Positions 1 through 9,654 of a stretch of 59,207 nucleotides of DNA are shown in pieces. Numbering within the stretch: the stretch's first letter is position 1; each line of letters begins with the position of its first letter. The DNA is from Cacconaster sp045642485 (GTDB lineage Bacteria > Bacteroidota > Bacteroidia > Bacteroidales > UBA932): NCBI GenBank assembly GCA_045642485.1, contig JAZUIV010000070.1, positions 1-59,207 on the forward strand, in the 5' to 3' direction. The translations under genes were made by a program, and so were the position numbers. The notes beneath the pieces were generated by a model. It had not been told where the DNA came from. It saw only the letters and a program-made list of their open reading frames with translations, and searched no databases.

Positions 1-2405
1 TTACCGAACAGATACTCCCACTCATAAACGTTCAACGTACGCCAAACAGATGATTCACCTCCGAATGCATAGCCCCAATCTTCAGTCTTGCTGAATTGTT
101 CACAATCATTATCAGGATTATCATAGCCTTTCACATAGAAACTAGGTGAATACAGGCCTTTTGACCAATCCCCATATCCCCACGAGAACAGGTCTGACTC
201 GCCGTCATCTTTAGATATTGGTCTTTCTGTTTTAGTATCCCAAGTAAAAGTAGAGTTGAGCGAGTTGCAGGCGTACTGCTCGTCATAAAAATTCCAATTC
301 CAATTTCCACTATCATCCTTCTTCACATACAGATTGCCCGGAGAGAAGCGGACCTTCTTGGTGGCGCTGACGCTGAACACGCCCGAAAGAGGGCCGGAGG
401 AAGTATCATCCTTGACAGTAACTTTGCAGGTTGCGGTCTCTCCACCATCCTCGGTGGTGACGGTGACGGTGACGGTGTCGGTTCCAGCAGCTTTGGCTGT
501 AATCTTTCCCGTATTGTCCACGGCGACTTTCGTGGTGTCGCTGCTGCTCCAGGTCACTTTCTTGTTGGTTGCGTTGCCAGGAGCGATGGTGGCTTTGAGC
601 CTGAGAGAGTCACCCACTTTCAATTCGGCGGAAGTTGTGTCAAGGCTGACGCCTGTAACTGCAACAAACTCGTCTTTAGTGACATAGTCAATGGCATATT
701 TTGAGAAATGCTTGACCTTGAAAGACAGATTTCCGTTTTCTATTTTTTCGCTGCCCGGTACGACACCGCCCTCAATGGGATTTCCCTCATTGTCGACAAG
801 AGTCACGCTGTTGACGTAAACCACGTTCTCACCGAGAGGAATCCCTAAAATAACTTCAGCGTCCTCTCCAGCATTATTTTTATTGAAGACTTCTGTTTCA
901 GTGCCACTTTCATCAATAGTCTTCATCGTGATTTCAATGACCTTATCAGCACCTATTGAAGAAAGTCTGGTGGTTACGTCCTCAACCTTGAAAAAGATGC
1001 TTTCCGCGCCACCGGCGTTTTCAATAATCTTGCTCGTAGCCTCCTTGTTAAAGCTGACAGTTCCGATACCACCCGCTTTGATGGTTGTCGGTTTTGACGC
1101 ATCAAAGCCATCGGCAACGGGGATATTTCCCTGAATGAGACCCTGAGACTCCGGATCGGCTTCGATGGTCACCGTCATACCATTTTCTTCCGCTTTAGTT
1201 TTTACATTCGATGCGAATTCTACAGGATAGAACTTCGTGGTGATGTCTGAGAGACCAGCTTTGACATTGACCGCAATTGTGAGCGCAGAGTCTGTTGGTA
1301 CAGGCAGTTCGGATGAGATATTTGCCATGGCTGTAATAGTGCCCTTGGCAGAATCCTCCACCTCGAAGGCACTCAAAGAAACGGTACCCACATTGACCGC
1401 CTTGGTCTGGGCTTTGACCTTATTGACCAAAACTTTGAAATTTTCTTTTTTGAGAGTGTTGACAACCTTGGCAGGTTCCACGATAATGTCAAGATACAGA
1501 ATGCCGTCCTTCGCCTTCACGCTACCATCGCTGTAGGCGGGGACGATTGTCACGGACTGAATCATTCCTTCGAGTTTGTCCACTCTGTCGGTGAGGTCTG
1601 CGACTGATGTCTCAAGCTTTCCGACCCTCGTGGCAAGCGATTCTATCTTGCCGTTGACATCGGAAATCTGTTCCTGAAGGGCCTTGGTCAGCTTGCCTTC
1701 ACTGGTCTTGATGGCCGTGTCGATGGCGGCTCTGTACTCGGCTCTGATGGCTGCCTTGGCTGTATCAACTGCGGCCGCCAATACCGTCAGTTCGGCTGCA
1801 ATGCTGTCCGCCTTGGCATCGGTAATCTTGCCTGCCGCCTTGGCGGAGTCAATGTCGGCCTGCATCAGCTCAAGTGCGGCATCCATCTCGGCGGCGGTGT
1901 AGTAGCCTTCGAACTGCTTGTTCACCCATTTCGTCAGAGAGTCGGCGGTGGCCTTGATGTCCTTCGAGAGTTTCGCATCGAGGGCTCCGATTCTCGCGTC
2001 TATCTTCGCGATGGTGTCGCAGGTGGCCTCATACTGCGCCAATGTGGAGAAGGTAGCCTCTACCCACTCCTTCTCGGCATAGTTCGGAAGGACGGCATCC
2101 ACATAGTCCTCAAGATTGAGAATCCTGTCCTTGAGCGCCCTGTCAGCCTCTTCCAGATTGAAGATGTCTACGCTGTGGTCTGAGGCGGACTGTTTCAGGG
2201 AACTGATGTCGCTCCTTATCTGACCGAGGTCGGATATGCTGGAGGTTATGCCTGAAATCTGGCTGTTGATTGAAGCAATCTGCTCGTTCTCGATGCCGCT
2301 CACCTCCTTCTCAAGATTGTCAAGCCGCTCGTTGATTTTCGAGCAGGAGCCCAGCAGCCCTACCGTCAGGGCCACAAGGGCAATCATTGATAGTGTTCTT
2401 TTCAT
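1..2405 (-). CDS. Large surface lipoprotein, coiled-coil stalk plus Ig-like domain (3' end outside window)
   Basis: The ATG is at 2405-2403 and the frame stays open to the window edge, so about 800 residues are visible and the C-terminus is missing. The N-terminus is a lipoprotein signal (MKRTLSMIALVALTVGLLG, then SCSK). It is followed by roughly 240 residues of heptad-rich sequence (repeats such as VGKLETSVADLTDRVDKLE), as in the DUF4988-type coiled coils of Bacteroidales lipoproteins. Later come beta-rich regions, then a bacterial Ig-like (Big_2 type) segment with VTWSSSDTTKVAVDNTGKIT. The visible end (VRFSPGNLYV, WNFYDEQYACN) resembles the C-terminal domain that often ends such proteins. 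A role as a surface-exposed structural or adhesive lipoprotein is inferred; no catalytic motif is seen. Confidence 0.75.
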   Translation of the reverse strand, partial: MKRTLSMIALVALTVGLLGSCSKINERLDNLEKEVSGIENEQIASINSQISGITSSISDLGQIRSDISSLKQSASDHSVDIFNLEEADRALKDRILNLEDYVDAVLPNYAEKEWVEATFSTLAQYEATCDTIAKIDARIGALDAKLSKDIKATADSLTKWVNKQFEGYYTAAEMDAALELMQADIDSAKAAGKITDAKADSIAAELTVLAAAVDTAKAAIRAEYRAAIDTAIKTSEGKLTKALQEQISDVNGKIESLATRVGKLETSVADLTDRVDKLEGMIQSVTIVPAYSDGSVKAKDGILYLDIIVEPAKVVNTLKKENFKVLVNKVKAQTKAVNVGTVSLSAFEVEDSAKGTITAMANISSELPVPTDSALTIAVNVKAGLSDITTKFYPVEFASNVKTKAEENGMTVTIEADPESQGLIQGNIPVADGFDASKPTTIKAGGIGTVSFNKEATSKIIENAGGAESIFFKVEDVTTRLSSIGADKVIEITMKTIDESGTETEVFNKNNAGEDAEVILGIPLGENVVYVNSVTLVDNEGNPIEGGVVPGSEKIENGNLSFKVKHFSKYAIDYVTKDEFVAVTGVSLDTTSAELKVGDSLRLKATIAPGNATNKKVTWSSSDTTKVAVDNTGKITAKAAGTDTVTVTVTTEDGGETATCKVTVKDDTSSGPLSGVFSVSATKKVRFSPGNLYVKKDDSGNWNWNFYDEQYACNSLNSTFTWDTKTERPISKDDGESDLFSWGYGDWSKGLYSPSFYVKGYDNPDNDCEQFSKTEDWGYAFGGESSVWRTLNVYEWEYLFG

Positions 2406-2451
2406 ATATCTGTTGTTTTGTATTATTACCTAACTCGCTGATATATACGAA

Positions 2452-2478
2452 ATTACCCCCCCCTACAGGGAGGGTAAT
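2452..2478 (-). terminator. Hairpin between porA/nifJ-type gene and lipoprotein gene
   Basis: On the minus strand ATTACCCTCCC pairs with GGGGGGGTAAT around a TGTA loop. The position just downstream of the PFOR stop fits a transcription terminator, but the T-run after it is weak (TTTC). It could instead be a leader structure of the lipoprotein gene. Confidence 0.45.
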
Positions 2479-2513
2479 CCGCAAATCAAGGCATCTGCCT
2501 CAAAGGTACACAT

Positions 2514-5500
2514 TTATTCTTTATTTGCAAGTCTCTTGTAAGTATTCAACCTCCATTGTGCAAATTCCTGTGTCTTTTCGAAGAGTTCGGCGGCATTTTC
2601 CGGGAACGACTTGGCCAGGGAAGCGTAACGGACCTCACCCTTGAGGAAATCCTGGAACTTGCTCCAGTCGGGCTCCTTGCTGTCGAGGATGAACGGATTC
2701 TTGCCCTCGGCCTCCAAAGCAGGGTTGTAACGGTAGAGATGCCAGTATCCGCACTCGACGGCACGCTTCTCTTCAAGCTGGCTGTGGCCCATTCCGGCCT
2801 TCAGTCCGTGGTTGATACAGGGAGCGTATGCGATGATAAGCGAAGGTCCGTCGTATGCCTCGGCCTCCTTGAGCGCGGTCAGCGTCTGTGCTTGTGAAGC
2901 GCCCATAGCAATCTGTGCGACATACACATAGCCATAGCTGATTGCCATCATTCCGAGGTCTTTCTTGCGGACCCTCTTGCCTGAAGTGGCGAATTTAGCG
3001 ACAGCGCCTGCGGGGGTACTCTTGGATGACTGTCCGCCGGTGTTGGAATAAACTTCGGTATCCAGTACAAGAATATTGACATTCTCGCCCGTTGCAAGGA
3101 CGTGGTCAACTCCGCCGTATCCGATGTCATAGCCCCATCCGTCGCCACCGAATATCCACTGGCTGCGGGCGGGAATGAAATTCTTCAACTCGAGAAGTTG
3201 TTTGCAGATGTCACAGCCGCACTCTTCCATAAGAGGAACAAGAGCATCGCACACCTCGCGGGTGACGGGGCCGCTGCCGCGGTTCGCCAGCCATTTCTCG
3301 AAGAGGGCCTTCATTTCGGAAGAGCAGCAGTTGCACTCAAGACCTTTAATCATAAGGGCGGCGACTGTCTCGCGGACACGCTCGGAACCCACTCGAAGGC
3401 CAAGACCGAATTCGGCGTTGTCCTCGAAGAGAGAGTTCTGCCAGGCGGGGCCGTGGCCCTGAGCATTCTTGCAGTAAGGTGATGACGGGAATGCGGCGCT
3501 GTAGATTGAAGAGCATCCAGTTGCGTTGGCAACCATCATCCTTTCACCGAAGAGTTGTGTAATGGTCTTGATGTAAGGTGTCTCGCCGCAACCTGCGCAG
3601 GCTCCGGAGAATTCGAAGAGAGGCTGGGCAAATCCCAGATTCTTGACGTTCTGTGCCTTGGGGGCGACGGTATCCTTATAACCGACATTGGAGTGCAGGT
3701 AATCGTAGTTGGCCTGCTCCTTCTCCTGGGATTCGTAAGAGACCATTGAAAGAGCCTTTGCGCCCTTCATACCGGGACAGATGTCCTCGCAGTTGCCGCA
3801 GCCCGTACAGTCGGCAGGAGAGACCTGCATTACAAATCTGTACTCCTTGAAAGCGGCATTGCCCTGAGCAGACTTGATATCGGCAGGGGCCTTCGCGGCC
3901 TCATCGGCGGTAAGAAGGAACGGGCGTATCGCAGCGTGAGGGCACACGAAAACGCATTGGTTGCACTGGATGCAGTTTGCGGGATTCCACTCGGGAACGG
4001 TAACGGCGATTGCCCGTTTTTCGTAGGCGGCGGTCCCGGCAGGAATTGTACCATCTACCATATCACCGGCGAAAGTACTGACAGGCAGGTCATTGCCATT
4101 CTGCGAAGTCACGATGTCGGCTACGTTGCGGATAAATTCGGGAGCCAGACGGTTGTAGTTGGCATTGACGAACTTGCCGGTTGCATTCTTCCATTCTGCG
4201 GGAATTTCAACCTCGACGTAATCGCCTCCGCGGTCAACTGCGGCATAGTTCATCTTGACGACGTTCTCACCCTTCTTTCCATATGACTTGTCGATTGCCT
4301 TCTTCATATAGGTGACGGCCTCCTCATAGGGGATGATGCCTGTAATCTTGAAGAATGCAGACTGCAGAATCGTATTGGTACGACCGCCCAGACCGATTTC
4401 AGCGGCAATCTTGGTGGCGTTGATCAGATAGAGTCTTATCTTCTTCTCGACAATGGTCTTCTTCACGAAGTCAGGGATTCTCTTGAAAGTCTCTTCAGTA
4501 TCCCACAGACTGTTCAGCAGAAGCGAGCCTCCCTCCTTGATACCCTTGAGCACGTCATATTTATATAGGTATGACGGCACGTGGCAGGCCACGAAGTCGG
4601 GAGTGGAGACAAGATATGGAGCCGCGATGGGCTTGTTGCCGAAACGGAGGTGCGAGCAGGTGTATCCGCCGGACTTTTTGGAGTCATAGTCGAAATATCC
4701 CTGGCAGTATTTCGGGGTATGGTCGCCTATAATCTTGATGGTGTTCTTGTTGGCGCCGACTGTACCGTCACTTCCAAGACCGAAGAACTTGCACTCGTAG
4801 GTACCTTCCTTGACGATGGAAATCTCCTCCTTCTGGGGAAGGGACTTGAAGGTGACGTCGTCCACGATACCGATTGTGAAGCCGTTCTTGGGCTCCTTGA
4901 GTTCAAGATTGTCGAACACGGCGATTATCTGCGCGGGGCTGGTGTCCTTTGAAGAAAGACCGTAACGGCCACCAACCACCATCGGAGCGGAAGCGCCCAT
5001 ATCGGCCACAACGCTCTTGATATCCATAAAGAGAGGCTCTCCGATTGCTCCGGGCTCCTTGGTGCGGTCAAGCACTGCGATTCTCTCCACACTCTTGGGA
5101 AGAACCCTGAGGAAATATTTGGTCGAGAACGGACGATAGAGACGGACTGTCACAAGGCCGAGGTCCTTTCTGCCGTTTGCGGCCAGATAGTCTATGGTCT
5201 CCTTGATGGTCTCGCAGACGGAACCCATAGCCACAATCACGTTTTTTGCATCCTTGGCACCGTAATAATCGAAAGGAAGATAGTGGCGACCGGTGATTTC
5301 TCCGACCTCACCCATATATCTTGCAACGATGTCGGGAACGGCATCATAATAGAGGTTGCAGGCCTCACGTGCCTGGAAATAGACGTCAGGATTCTGGTTG
5401 GTGCCGCGGGTTACGGGATTCTCCGGGTTGAGAGCCTTCTGGCGGAAAGCGGCCAGAGCCTTGTCGCTCAGCAGAGGACGGAGGTCTTCCGCCTCAAGAA

Positions 5501-6059
5501 CTTCGATTTTCTGAATTTCGTGTGATGTGCGGAATCCGTCGAAGAAGTGGACAAAAGGAACGCTGGACTTGATTGTTGCAAGATGAGCCACAGCGGCAAG
5601 GTCCATCGCCTCCTGGACGGAAGCGGAGGCGAGCATTGCGAAGCCCGTCTGACGGACGCTCATAACATCCTGATGATCACCGAAAATGGAGAGGGCCTGT
5701 GATGCCAGGGTACGTGCAGAAACGTGGAACACCGCGGGAAGAAGTTCTCCGGAGATTTTGTACATATTGGGAATCATCAGGAGAAGGCCCTGGGAAGCGG
5801 TGAAGGTTGTGGTAAGGCTTCCTGCCTGCAGAGAGCCGTGAACCGCACCGGCGGCACCGGCCTCGCTTTGCATCTCGGTGACCTTGACGACCTCTCCGAA
5901 CATATTTTTCTTTCCGAAAGCAGCCCACTCGTCGACAAGTTCCGCCATAGTCGATGAAGGGGTTATAGGATAGATGGCCGCGTGCTCACTGAACAGATAC
6001 GCCACGTGAGCCGCGGCGAAATTGCCATCGCAAGTGATGAATTTTTTCTCTTTTGCCAT
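2514..6059 (-). CDS. nifJ: Pyruvate:ferredoxin (flavodoxin) oxidoreductase
   Basis: 1181 residues, the usual single-chain PFOR length. It would convert pyruvate and CoA to acetyl-CoA and CO2 while reducing ferredoxin, the central pyruvate step in fermenting Bacteroidales. Visible: N-terminal pyruvate/TPP half (AAIYPITPSSTMAE), a ferredoxin-like insert with two 4Fe-4S motifs (CIQCNQCVFVCP and CTGCGNCEDICP), the third cluster motif (CAGCGETPY), and the TPP-binding region (GDGWGYDIGYGG, then SNTGGQSSKSTP). The frame is open 12 codons further upstream, but MAKEKKFITCDGN at 6059 is the typical start. It lies 25 nt after the Gfo/Idh/MocA gene and may be read from the same transcript. Confidence 0.97.
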   Translation of the reverse strand: MAKEKKFITCDGNFAAAHVAYLFSEHAAIYPITPSSTMAELVDEWAAFGKKNMFGEVVKVTEMQSEAGAAGAVHGSLQAGSLTTTFTASQGLLLMIPNMYKISGELLPAVFHVSARTLASQALSIFGDHQDVMSVRQTGFAMLASASVQEAMDLAAVAHLATIKSSVPFVHFFDGFRTSHEIQKIEVLEAEDLRPLLSDKALAAFRQKALNPENPVTRGTNQNPDVYFQAREACNLYYDAVPDIVARYMGEVGEITGRHYLPFDYYGAKDAKNVIVAMGSVCETIKETIDYLAANGRKDLGLVTVRLYRPFSTKYFLRVLPKSVERIAVLDRTKEPGAIGEPLFMDIKSVVADMGASAPMVVGGRYGLSSKDTSPAQIIAVFDNLELKEPKNGFTIGIVDDVTFKSLPQKEEISIVKEGTYECKFFGLGSDGTVGANKNTIKIIGDHTPKYCQGYFDYDSKKSGGYTCSHLRFGNKPIAAPYLVSTPDFVACHVPSYLYKYDVLKGIKEGGSLLLNSLWDTEETFKRIPDFVKKTIVEKKIRLYLINATKIAAEIGLGGRTNTILQSAFFKITGIIPYEEAVTYMKKAIDKSYGKKGENVVKMNYAAVDRGGDYVEVEIPAEWKNATGKFVNANYNRLAPEFIRNVADIVTSQNGNDLPVSTFAGDMVDGTIPAGTAAYEKRAIAVTVPEWNPANCIQCNQCVFVCPHAAIRPFLLTADEAAKAPADIKSAQGNAAFKEYRFVMQVSPADCTGCGNCEDICPGMKGAKALSMVSYESQEKEQANYDYLHSNVGYKDTVAPKAQNVKNLGFAQPLFEFSGACAGCGETPYIKTITQLFGERMMVANATGCSSIYSAAFPSSPYCKNAQGHGPAWQNSLFEDNAEFGLGLRVGSERVRETVAALMIKGLECNCCSSEMKALFEKWLANRGSGPVTREVCDALVPLMEECGCDICKQLLELKNFIPARSQWIFGGDGWGYDIGYGGVDHVLATGENVNILVLDTEVYSNTGGQSSKSTPAGAVAKFATSGKRVRKKDLGMMAISYGYVYVAQIAMGASQAQTLTALKEAEAYDGPSLIIAYAPCINHGLKAGMGHSQLEEKRAVECGYWHLYRYNPALEAEGKNPFILDSKEPDWSKFQDFLKGEVRYASLAKSFPENAAELFEKTQEFAQWRLNTYKRLANKE

Positions 6060-6084
6060 AGTGTTATATTTATGTCTATTGTTC

Positions 6085-7245
6085 TTATATTTCAACCCAA
6101 GCAGAGCCGCTGGCGCTGCTCTTTACACAAGCTTCAATGAATCTGACCCCGCGAAGGCCGTCTTCCGCCACAGGAAAATCCAGAGCCCACTCACCGTCAT
6201 TGGCAATGCCGTTCACCTTGTTGAGCAGCGCACCCGTGAATGTCCTGTATATGTTGGCGAAAGCCATTGTCAGCCCCTCCGGGTGCCCGCAGGGAATCCT
6301 GTTGAGAGCCAGAGCGTGACCGGTGGAATGGGCGCCTCTGGTAAGAATCTGCGTGGGCTGCCCCTTCAGCGTCAGCTTCAGAAAATCGGGGTGCTCCTGC
6401 TCCCACTCGATTGCGCCCTTCGTACCGAAAACTCTTATCTTCAGGCCATTATAATATCCTATCGCAACCTGGCAGCAGGAGAACGTGCCGTGGGCTCCGT
6501 TGTCGAACTCCACGAGCATATTCGCGCTGAGGTCCAGTTTGCGCCCGAATTTGTCCAGAACTGCCGACAGCCTCTTCACCTGAAGTCCGGTAATGTATCT
6601 GACGGTCTCCTCGATATGGGTTCCTATGTCACCCACGCAGTTGGAGATTCCGCTGAAACGGGGGTCCATCCTCCATACTGCGAGATTCTGCTGCTCCGCC
6701 TCCGGAGATTTGTCCAGCTGCCCTGCGAGCCAGTCCTGAAGATATTCCGCCTTGACGTCGATCACCTCCCCTATCACTCCTTCACCGACAAGCTGTCTGG
6801 CCTGCTTCACCATATTGTAGCCGGTATAGGTGTATGTCACACAGAAGAAGAGACCTTTTTCCCTTGCAAGGGCGCATAGTTCCTCTCCCTGAGCGGAAGT
6901 AAAGCAGAGAGGCTTCTCGCAGACCACGTTTATCCCCTTCTCAAGGAAGGCCTTGGCAATGTCATAATGGGTGGAATTGGGGGTACAGATGACCACGAAA
7001 TCAATCCGGCCTTCATTCTTCGAGCCTTCCGCTTCGGCCATCGCCCTGTAATCGGAATAAATCCTGTCCCCCGCCAGAGAGTAATGCTCCCCGCACTCGA
7101 CGTTGGCCGCCGGATTGGAAGAACTGAAACACCCGGCGACAAGCTGCGCCTGTTCGTCAATCGCTATGGCCTTGCGGTGAACTCCTCCTATGAAGGCGTT
7201 CAAAGTTCCGCCGACCTGTCCGTAATATAGTCTTGTACGTTTCAT
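6085..7245 (-). CDS. Gfo/Idh/MocA-family NAD(P)-dependent oxidoreductase
   Basis: 386 residues. A Rossmann N-terminal half (YYGQVGGTLNAFIGGVHR) is followed by the family hallmark EKP (VVCEKPLCF, residues about 110-118) that orders the nicotinamide. The C-terminal half carries the substrate-site region (NCVGDIGTHIEE), whose D and H are placed like the family catalytic residues. Substrates in this family are sugars, inositols or sugar acids; the specific one cannot be read here. It begins 5 nt after the sugar isomerase gene, so the two are almost certainly co-transcribed and act on the same sugar or polyol. Confidence 0.9.
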   Translation of the reverse strand: MKRTRLYYGQVGGTLNAFIGGVHRKAIAIDEQAQLVAGCFSSSNPAANVECGEHYSLAGDRIYSDYRAMAEAEGSKNEGRIDFVVICTPNSTHYDIAKAFLEKGINVVCEKPLCFTSAQGEELCALAREKGLFFCVTYTYTGYNMVKQARQLVGEGVIGEVIDVKAEYLQDWLAGQLDKSPEAEQQNLAVWRMDPRFSGISNCVGDIGTHIEETVRYITGLQVKRLSAVLDKFGRKLDLSANMLVEFDNGAHGTFSCCQVAIGYYNGLKIRVFGTKGAIEWEQEHPDFLKLTLKGQPTQILTRGAHSTGHALALNRIPCGHPEGLTMAFANIYRTFTGALLNKVNGIANDGEWALDFPVAEDGLRGVRFIEACVKSSASGSAWVEI

Positions 7246-7250
7246 ACTTC

Positions 7251-8240
7251 TCAGTTTTTGATTGCATCATCGAATTTGATGGCGGACGAGGGGAAATCTA
7301 TCTTTCTGACAAACTCGCAGGCCTCCGCGGCACCGTATTCCCTGTCCATTCCGGAATCCTCCCATTCAACGGAGAGAGGCCCGTCATAGCCGTATTTGTT
7401 GAGCACTCTGATGATTTCCTCGAAATTCACGTCACCGTGACCCAGAGAGCGGAAATTCCAGCCTCTGTGCAGGTCTCCGAATTCAAGATGCGAACCCAGG
7501 ATGCCGTTGCGGCCGTTGAGAGTCACCGCACAGTCCTTCATATGGACGTGGTAAACCCTGTCGATGAAATCCTCAAGGAAGATATGGGGGACGACTCCCT
7601 GCCACTGGAGGTGGCTCGGATCGAAGTTCAGACCGAATTCGGGACGGTCTGCGAACTTTTCCAGAAGTCTCTTGGTCGAGTAGTAGTCATATGCTATCTC
7701 CGCAGGATGCACTTCCAAAGCGTATTTGACTCCGTTCTCACGGAATACATCCAGAATCGGACACCATAAATCGTAGATTTCCCGGTAGCCCTTCTCAACC
7801 ATCTCCTCAGTAGTCTGGGGGAATGAATAGAAATATTTCCAGATTGTGGAGCCGACGAACCCGGTTACACAGTATGCACCGAGCTTGCGGGCGGCTATCG
7901 CGCTGGCTTTCATAGTCTCCACTGCCCAGGCACGGATTCCGTCGGGATTTCCGGCAAGGGATGCGGGAGCGAAGTTGTCAAGCCTGGGATCGTTGTAATC
8001 TCCGACACATTGGCTGGGCACGTGAGAGCAGAGCGCTCTGACAACCATCCCGTGTCTGTCGAGGATTGACTTTATCGAACGGACGTAATCATCGTCCTTT
8101 GCGGCCCTTATGGGGTCAAGATGCTGCCCCCAGATTGCAAGTTCTATCCCGTCGTAGCCCATGGATGCGGCCTTTGAACACAGCGTGTCCAAATCCATAT
8201 CCGCCCACTGGCAGCTCATAAGTGTAATTTGTCTGGACAT
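7251..8240 (-). CDS. Sugar phosphate isomerase/epimerase (xylose-isomerase-like TIM barrel)
   Basis: 329 residues from MSRQITLMSCQW; the open frame extends 34 codons upstream but that part lies above the promoter. The fold is AP-endonuclease-2/IolE-like: ADMDLDTLCSKAASMGYDG at the start, and metal-binding positions in ALEVHPAEIAYD, NFDPSHLQWQG, HVHMKDC and SVEWED. The family isomerises or epimerises sugars and inositol derivatives. The downstream Gfo/Idh/MocA gene (5 nt away) is the common partner in polyol or keto-sugar catabolism. The exact substrate is unknown. Confidence 0.88.
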   Translation of the reverse strand: MSRQITLMSCQWADMDLDTLCSKAASMGYDGIELAIWGQHLDPIRAAKDDDYVRSIKSILDRHGMVVRALCSHVPSQCVGDYNDPRLDNFAPASLAGNPDGIRAWAVETMKASAIAARKLGAYCVTGFVGSTIWKYFYSFPQTTEEMVEKGYREIYDLWCPILDVFRENGVKYALEVHPAEIAYDYYSTKRLLEKFADRPEFGLNFDPSHLQWQGVVPHIFLEDFIDRVYHVHMKDCAVTLNGRNGILGSHLEFGDLHRGWNFRSLGHGDVNFEEIIRVLNKYGYDGPLSVEWEDSGMDREYGAAEACEFVRKIDFPSSAIKFDDAIKN

Positions 8241-8265
8241 ATTGAATGGAAATAAGATGTTCCAA

Positions 8266-8273
8266 CAAATATA
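8266..8273 (-). promoter_or_regulatory. -7 box TATATTTG for the isomerase-oxidoreductase operon
   Basis: The minus strand reads TATATTTG here, an exact match to the Bacteroidota -7 consensus TAnnTTTG. Transcription would start near 8260, giving a leader of about 20 nt before the ATG at 8240. Confidence 0.6.
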
Positions 8274-8301
8274 ACGATTTTTTTTCACAAGTCGGCTTCT
8301 C

Positions 8302-8976
8302 TCAAGCAAACAATTCGTGCAATACGTCGAGAGAACGGACATTCAATGTCACGCCGAGATGATAAGAGAGATATTTGACCATTTTGCCTGAGAAAGAACG
8401 CCTCATCGAGCCGTTCAGGGGCAGTGCCATCACCTCCTCGAAAGGACGGGAGACGATTGCGCGGAGCAGAGCCGCCTCCTGAGGTGTGAATATATCCTCC
8501 GGTTCCGGACTTTCCGACGGCCTGAAACCCATTCTCTCACAATAGCGGACAATGAACCAGAGATGGAAATTGGCCACTCCGGCCTCTGCGGAATCAAGCT
8601 TCCCGATGGCGGAGCAGAGCCATTCGAAAAGTTCTCCGTCAGAAGATCCTGCAGTCAGGCTGCGGTAGAGAAGTTCGCCGATGAACAGAGCCACGGAACT
8701 TTTTAGTATATCGCTTCTTATGTTGATCAGAGGACAGACCGGCTCCCACTCCCTGAGATATCTGAGACCGCTTTCCGGCTTCCCGGAAGATATCACCTCC
8801 AGGACATTCAGACAATGGAATTCCGAAATGGCCCGGCCTCCCTGCCTCCGGCCGGCTCCGCGAAGGATAAAGCCCTGCCTCCCGAGCCCGGAATCTATGG
8901 CGTGGATTATCAGGCTGTGATCGGAATACTTGGTCTGATGAAGGACTATTATGCGTGATGATTCTGCAGATGGCAT
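8302..8976 (-). CDS. recO: DNA repair protein RecO
   Basis: 224 residues. RecO helps RecR load RecA at gaps in the RecFOR pathway. The N-terminal OB-fold region (RIIVLHQTKYSDHSLIIHA, GRQGFILRGAGR) and the helical C-terminal part (ISEFHCLNVLEV, LFIGELLYRSL) match the family. No zinc-binding Cys cluster is visible, which is normal for many RecO proteins. The start overlaps the rdgB end by 28 nt; no better internal start exists. It ends 61 nt above the isomerase start, with that gene's promoter in between. Confidence 0.9.
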   Translation of the reverse strand: MPSAESSRIIVLHQTKYSDHSLIIHAIDSGLGRQGFILRGAGRRQGGRAISEFHCLNVLEVISSGKPESGLRYLREWEPVCPLINIRSDILKSSVALFIGELLYRSLTAGSSDGELFEWLCSAIGKLDSAEAGVANFHLWFIVRYCERMGFRPSESPEPEDIFTPQEAALLRAIVSRPFEEVMALPLNGSMRRSFSGKMVKYLSYHLGVTLNVRSLDVLHELFA

Positions 8977-9539
8977 GCCAATTTCCTCATTGCAGCCCCC
9001 CTGTGGGAGATGGCATTCTTCTGTTCGGGAGTAATTTCAGCCATAGTGATGTCGAACCCCTCAGGGATGAAGATTTTGTCATATCCGAAACCTCTCACCC
9101 CCTCACTTTCGTCCGGGGAGATATGACCCTCGCAGGTTCCCTCGAATTCGGTCACCACACCGTTCTCCACAAGTGTTATCACACATTTGAAGCGGGCAGT
9201 CCTTTTTTCGTACGGGACTCCCTGCAACTCTTTCAGCAGTTTTGCTCTGTTCTTCTCCGGGCTTTTTTCATCCCCCGCATATCGCGCCGAGCGCACTCCG
9301 GGAGCTCCGTTCAGGAAATCCACTTCCAGCCCCGTATCGTCCGAAAAGCAATTCTTTCCGAATTTTTCCCACACGAAAAGCGCTTTCTGAATGGAATTTT
9401 CCCTTATTGTGGGGTGAGTTTCGGGAATATCCCCTTCGTATCCGAGAGAAGATGGAGTGACGATTTCAAAGTCATCCCCAAGAATTGCACGGGCTTCCTC
9501 CGCCTTGTGCTGATTGTTTGTTGCGAATATAATTTCCAT
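8949..9539 (-). CDS. rdgB: RdgB/HAM1 non-canonical purine NTP pyrophosphatase
   Basis: 196 residues, the family size. It hydrolyses dITP, ITP and XTP to monophosphates and so keeps deaminated purines out of nucleic acid. Motifs: the N-terminal FATNNQHKAEEA, the acidic SDDTGLEVDFLNGAPGV with the catalytic Asp, GFGYDKIF and the C-terminal SHRGAAM. The open frame extends 38 codons upstream, but MEIIFATNN at 9539 is the conserved start and lies just below a -7 box. The ATG is only 4 nt from that box, so the mRNA is probably leaderless. It overlaps recO. Confidence 0.96.
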   Translation of the reverse strand: MEIIFATNNQHKAEEARAILGDDFEIVTPSSLGYEGDIPETHPTIRENSIQKALFVWEKFGKNCFSDDTGLEVDFLNGAPGVRSARYAGDEKSPEKNRAKLLKELQGVPYEKRTARFKCVITLVENGVVTEFEGTCEGHISPDESEGVRGFGYDKIFIPEGFDITMAEITPEQKNAISHRGAAMRKLACHLQNHHA

Positions 9540-9543
9540 ACGG

Positions 9544-9574
9544 CAAAGGTAGGAAGATAAATATTTGTTGCAAT
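9544..9574 (-). promoter_or_regulatory. rdgB promoter, near-leaderless
   Basis: Minus strand: -33 ATTG at 9574-9571 and -7 box TACCTTTG at 9551-9544, start-to-start 23 nt. The rdgB ATG begins 4 nt after the box. The -33 element interleaves with that of the divergent rplM promoter. Confidence 0.65.
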
Positions 9575-9614
9575 GAAAAAAATATGTATATTTGCAGCCC
9601 CTTGAAATGCAAGG
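9564..9614 (+). promoter_or_regulatory. rplM operon promoter and 5' hairpin
   Basis: TTTG at 9564-9567 and TATATTTG at 9587-9594 are 23 nt apart start to start, matching the Bacteroidota consensus. The transcript would begin near GCAGCCC, followed by a small hairpin CCTTG-aaatg-CAAGG at 9600-9614 in the 60-nt leader. Confidence 0.7.
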
Positions 9615-9654
9615 AGTCGCAACTAAACTAAGTATTAACCTAAAAATCAACAAA

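Noticed and set aside
334..2433. Series of plus-strand open frames opposite the first lipoprotein
   Set aside because: They mirror the Ser/Val/Ala-rich minus-strand gene; no start context, and the minus frame is continuous with signal peptide and domain structure.
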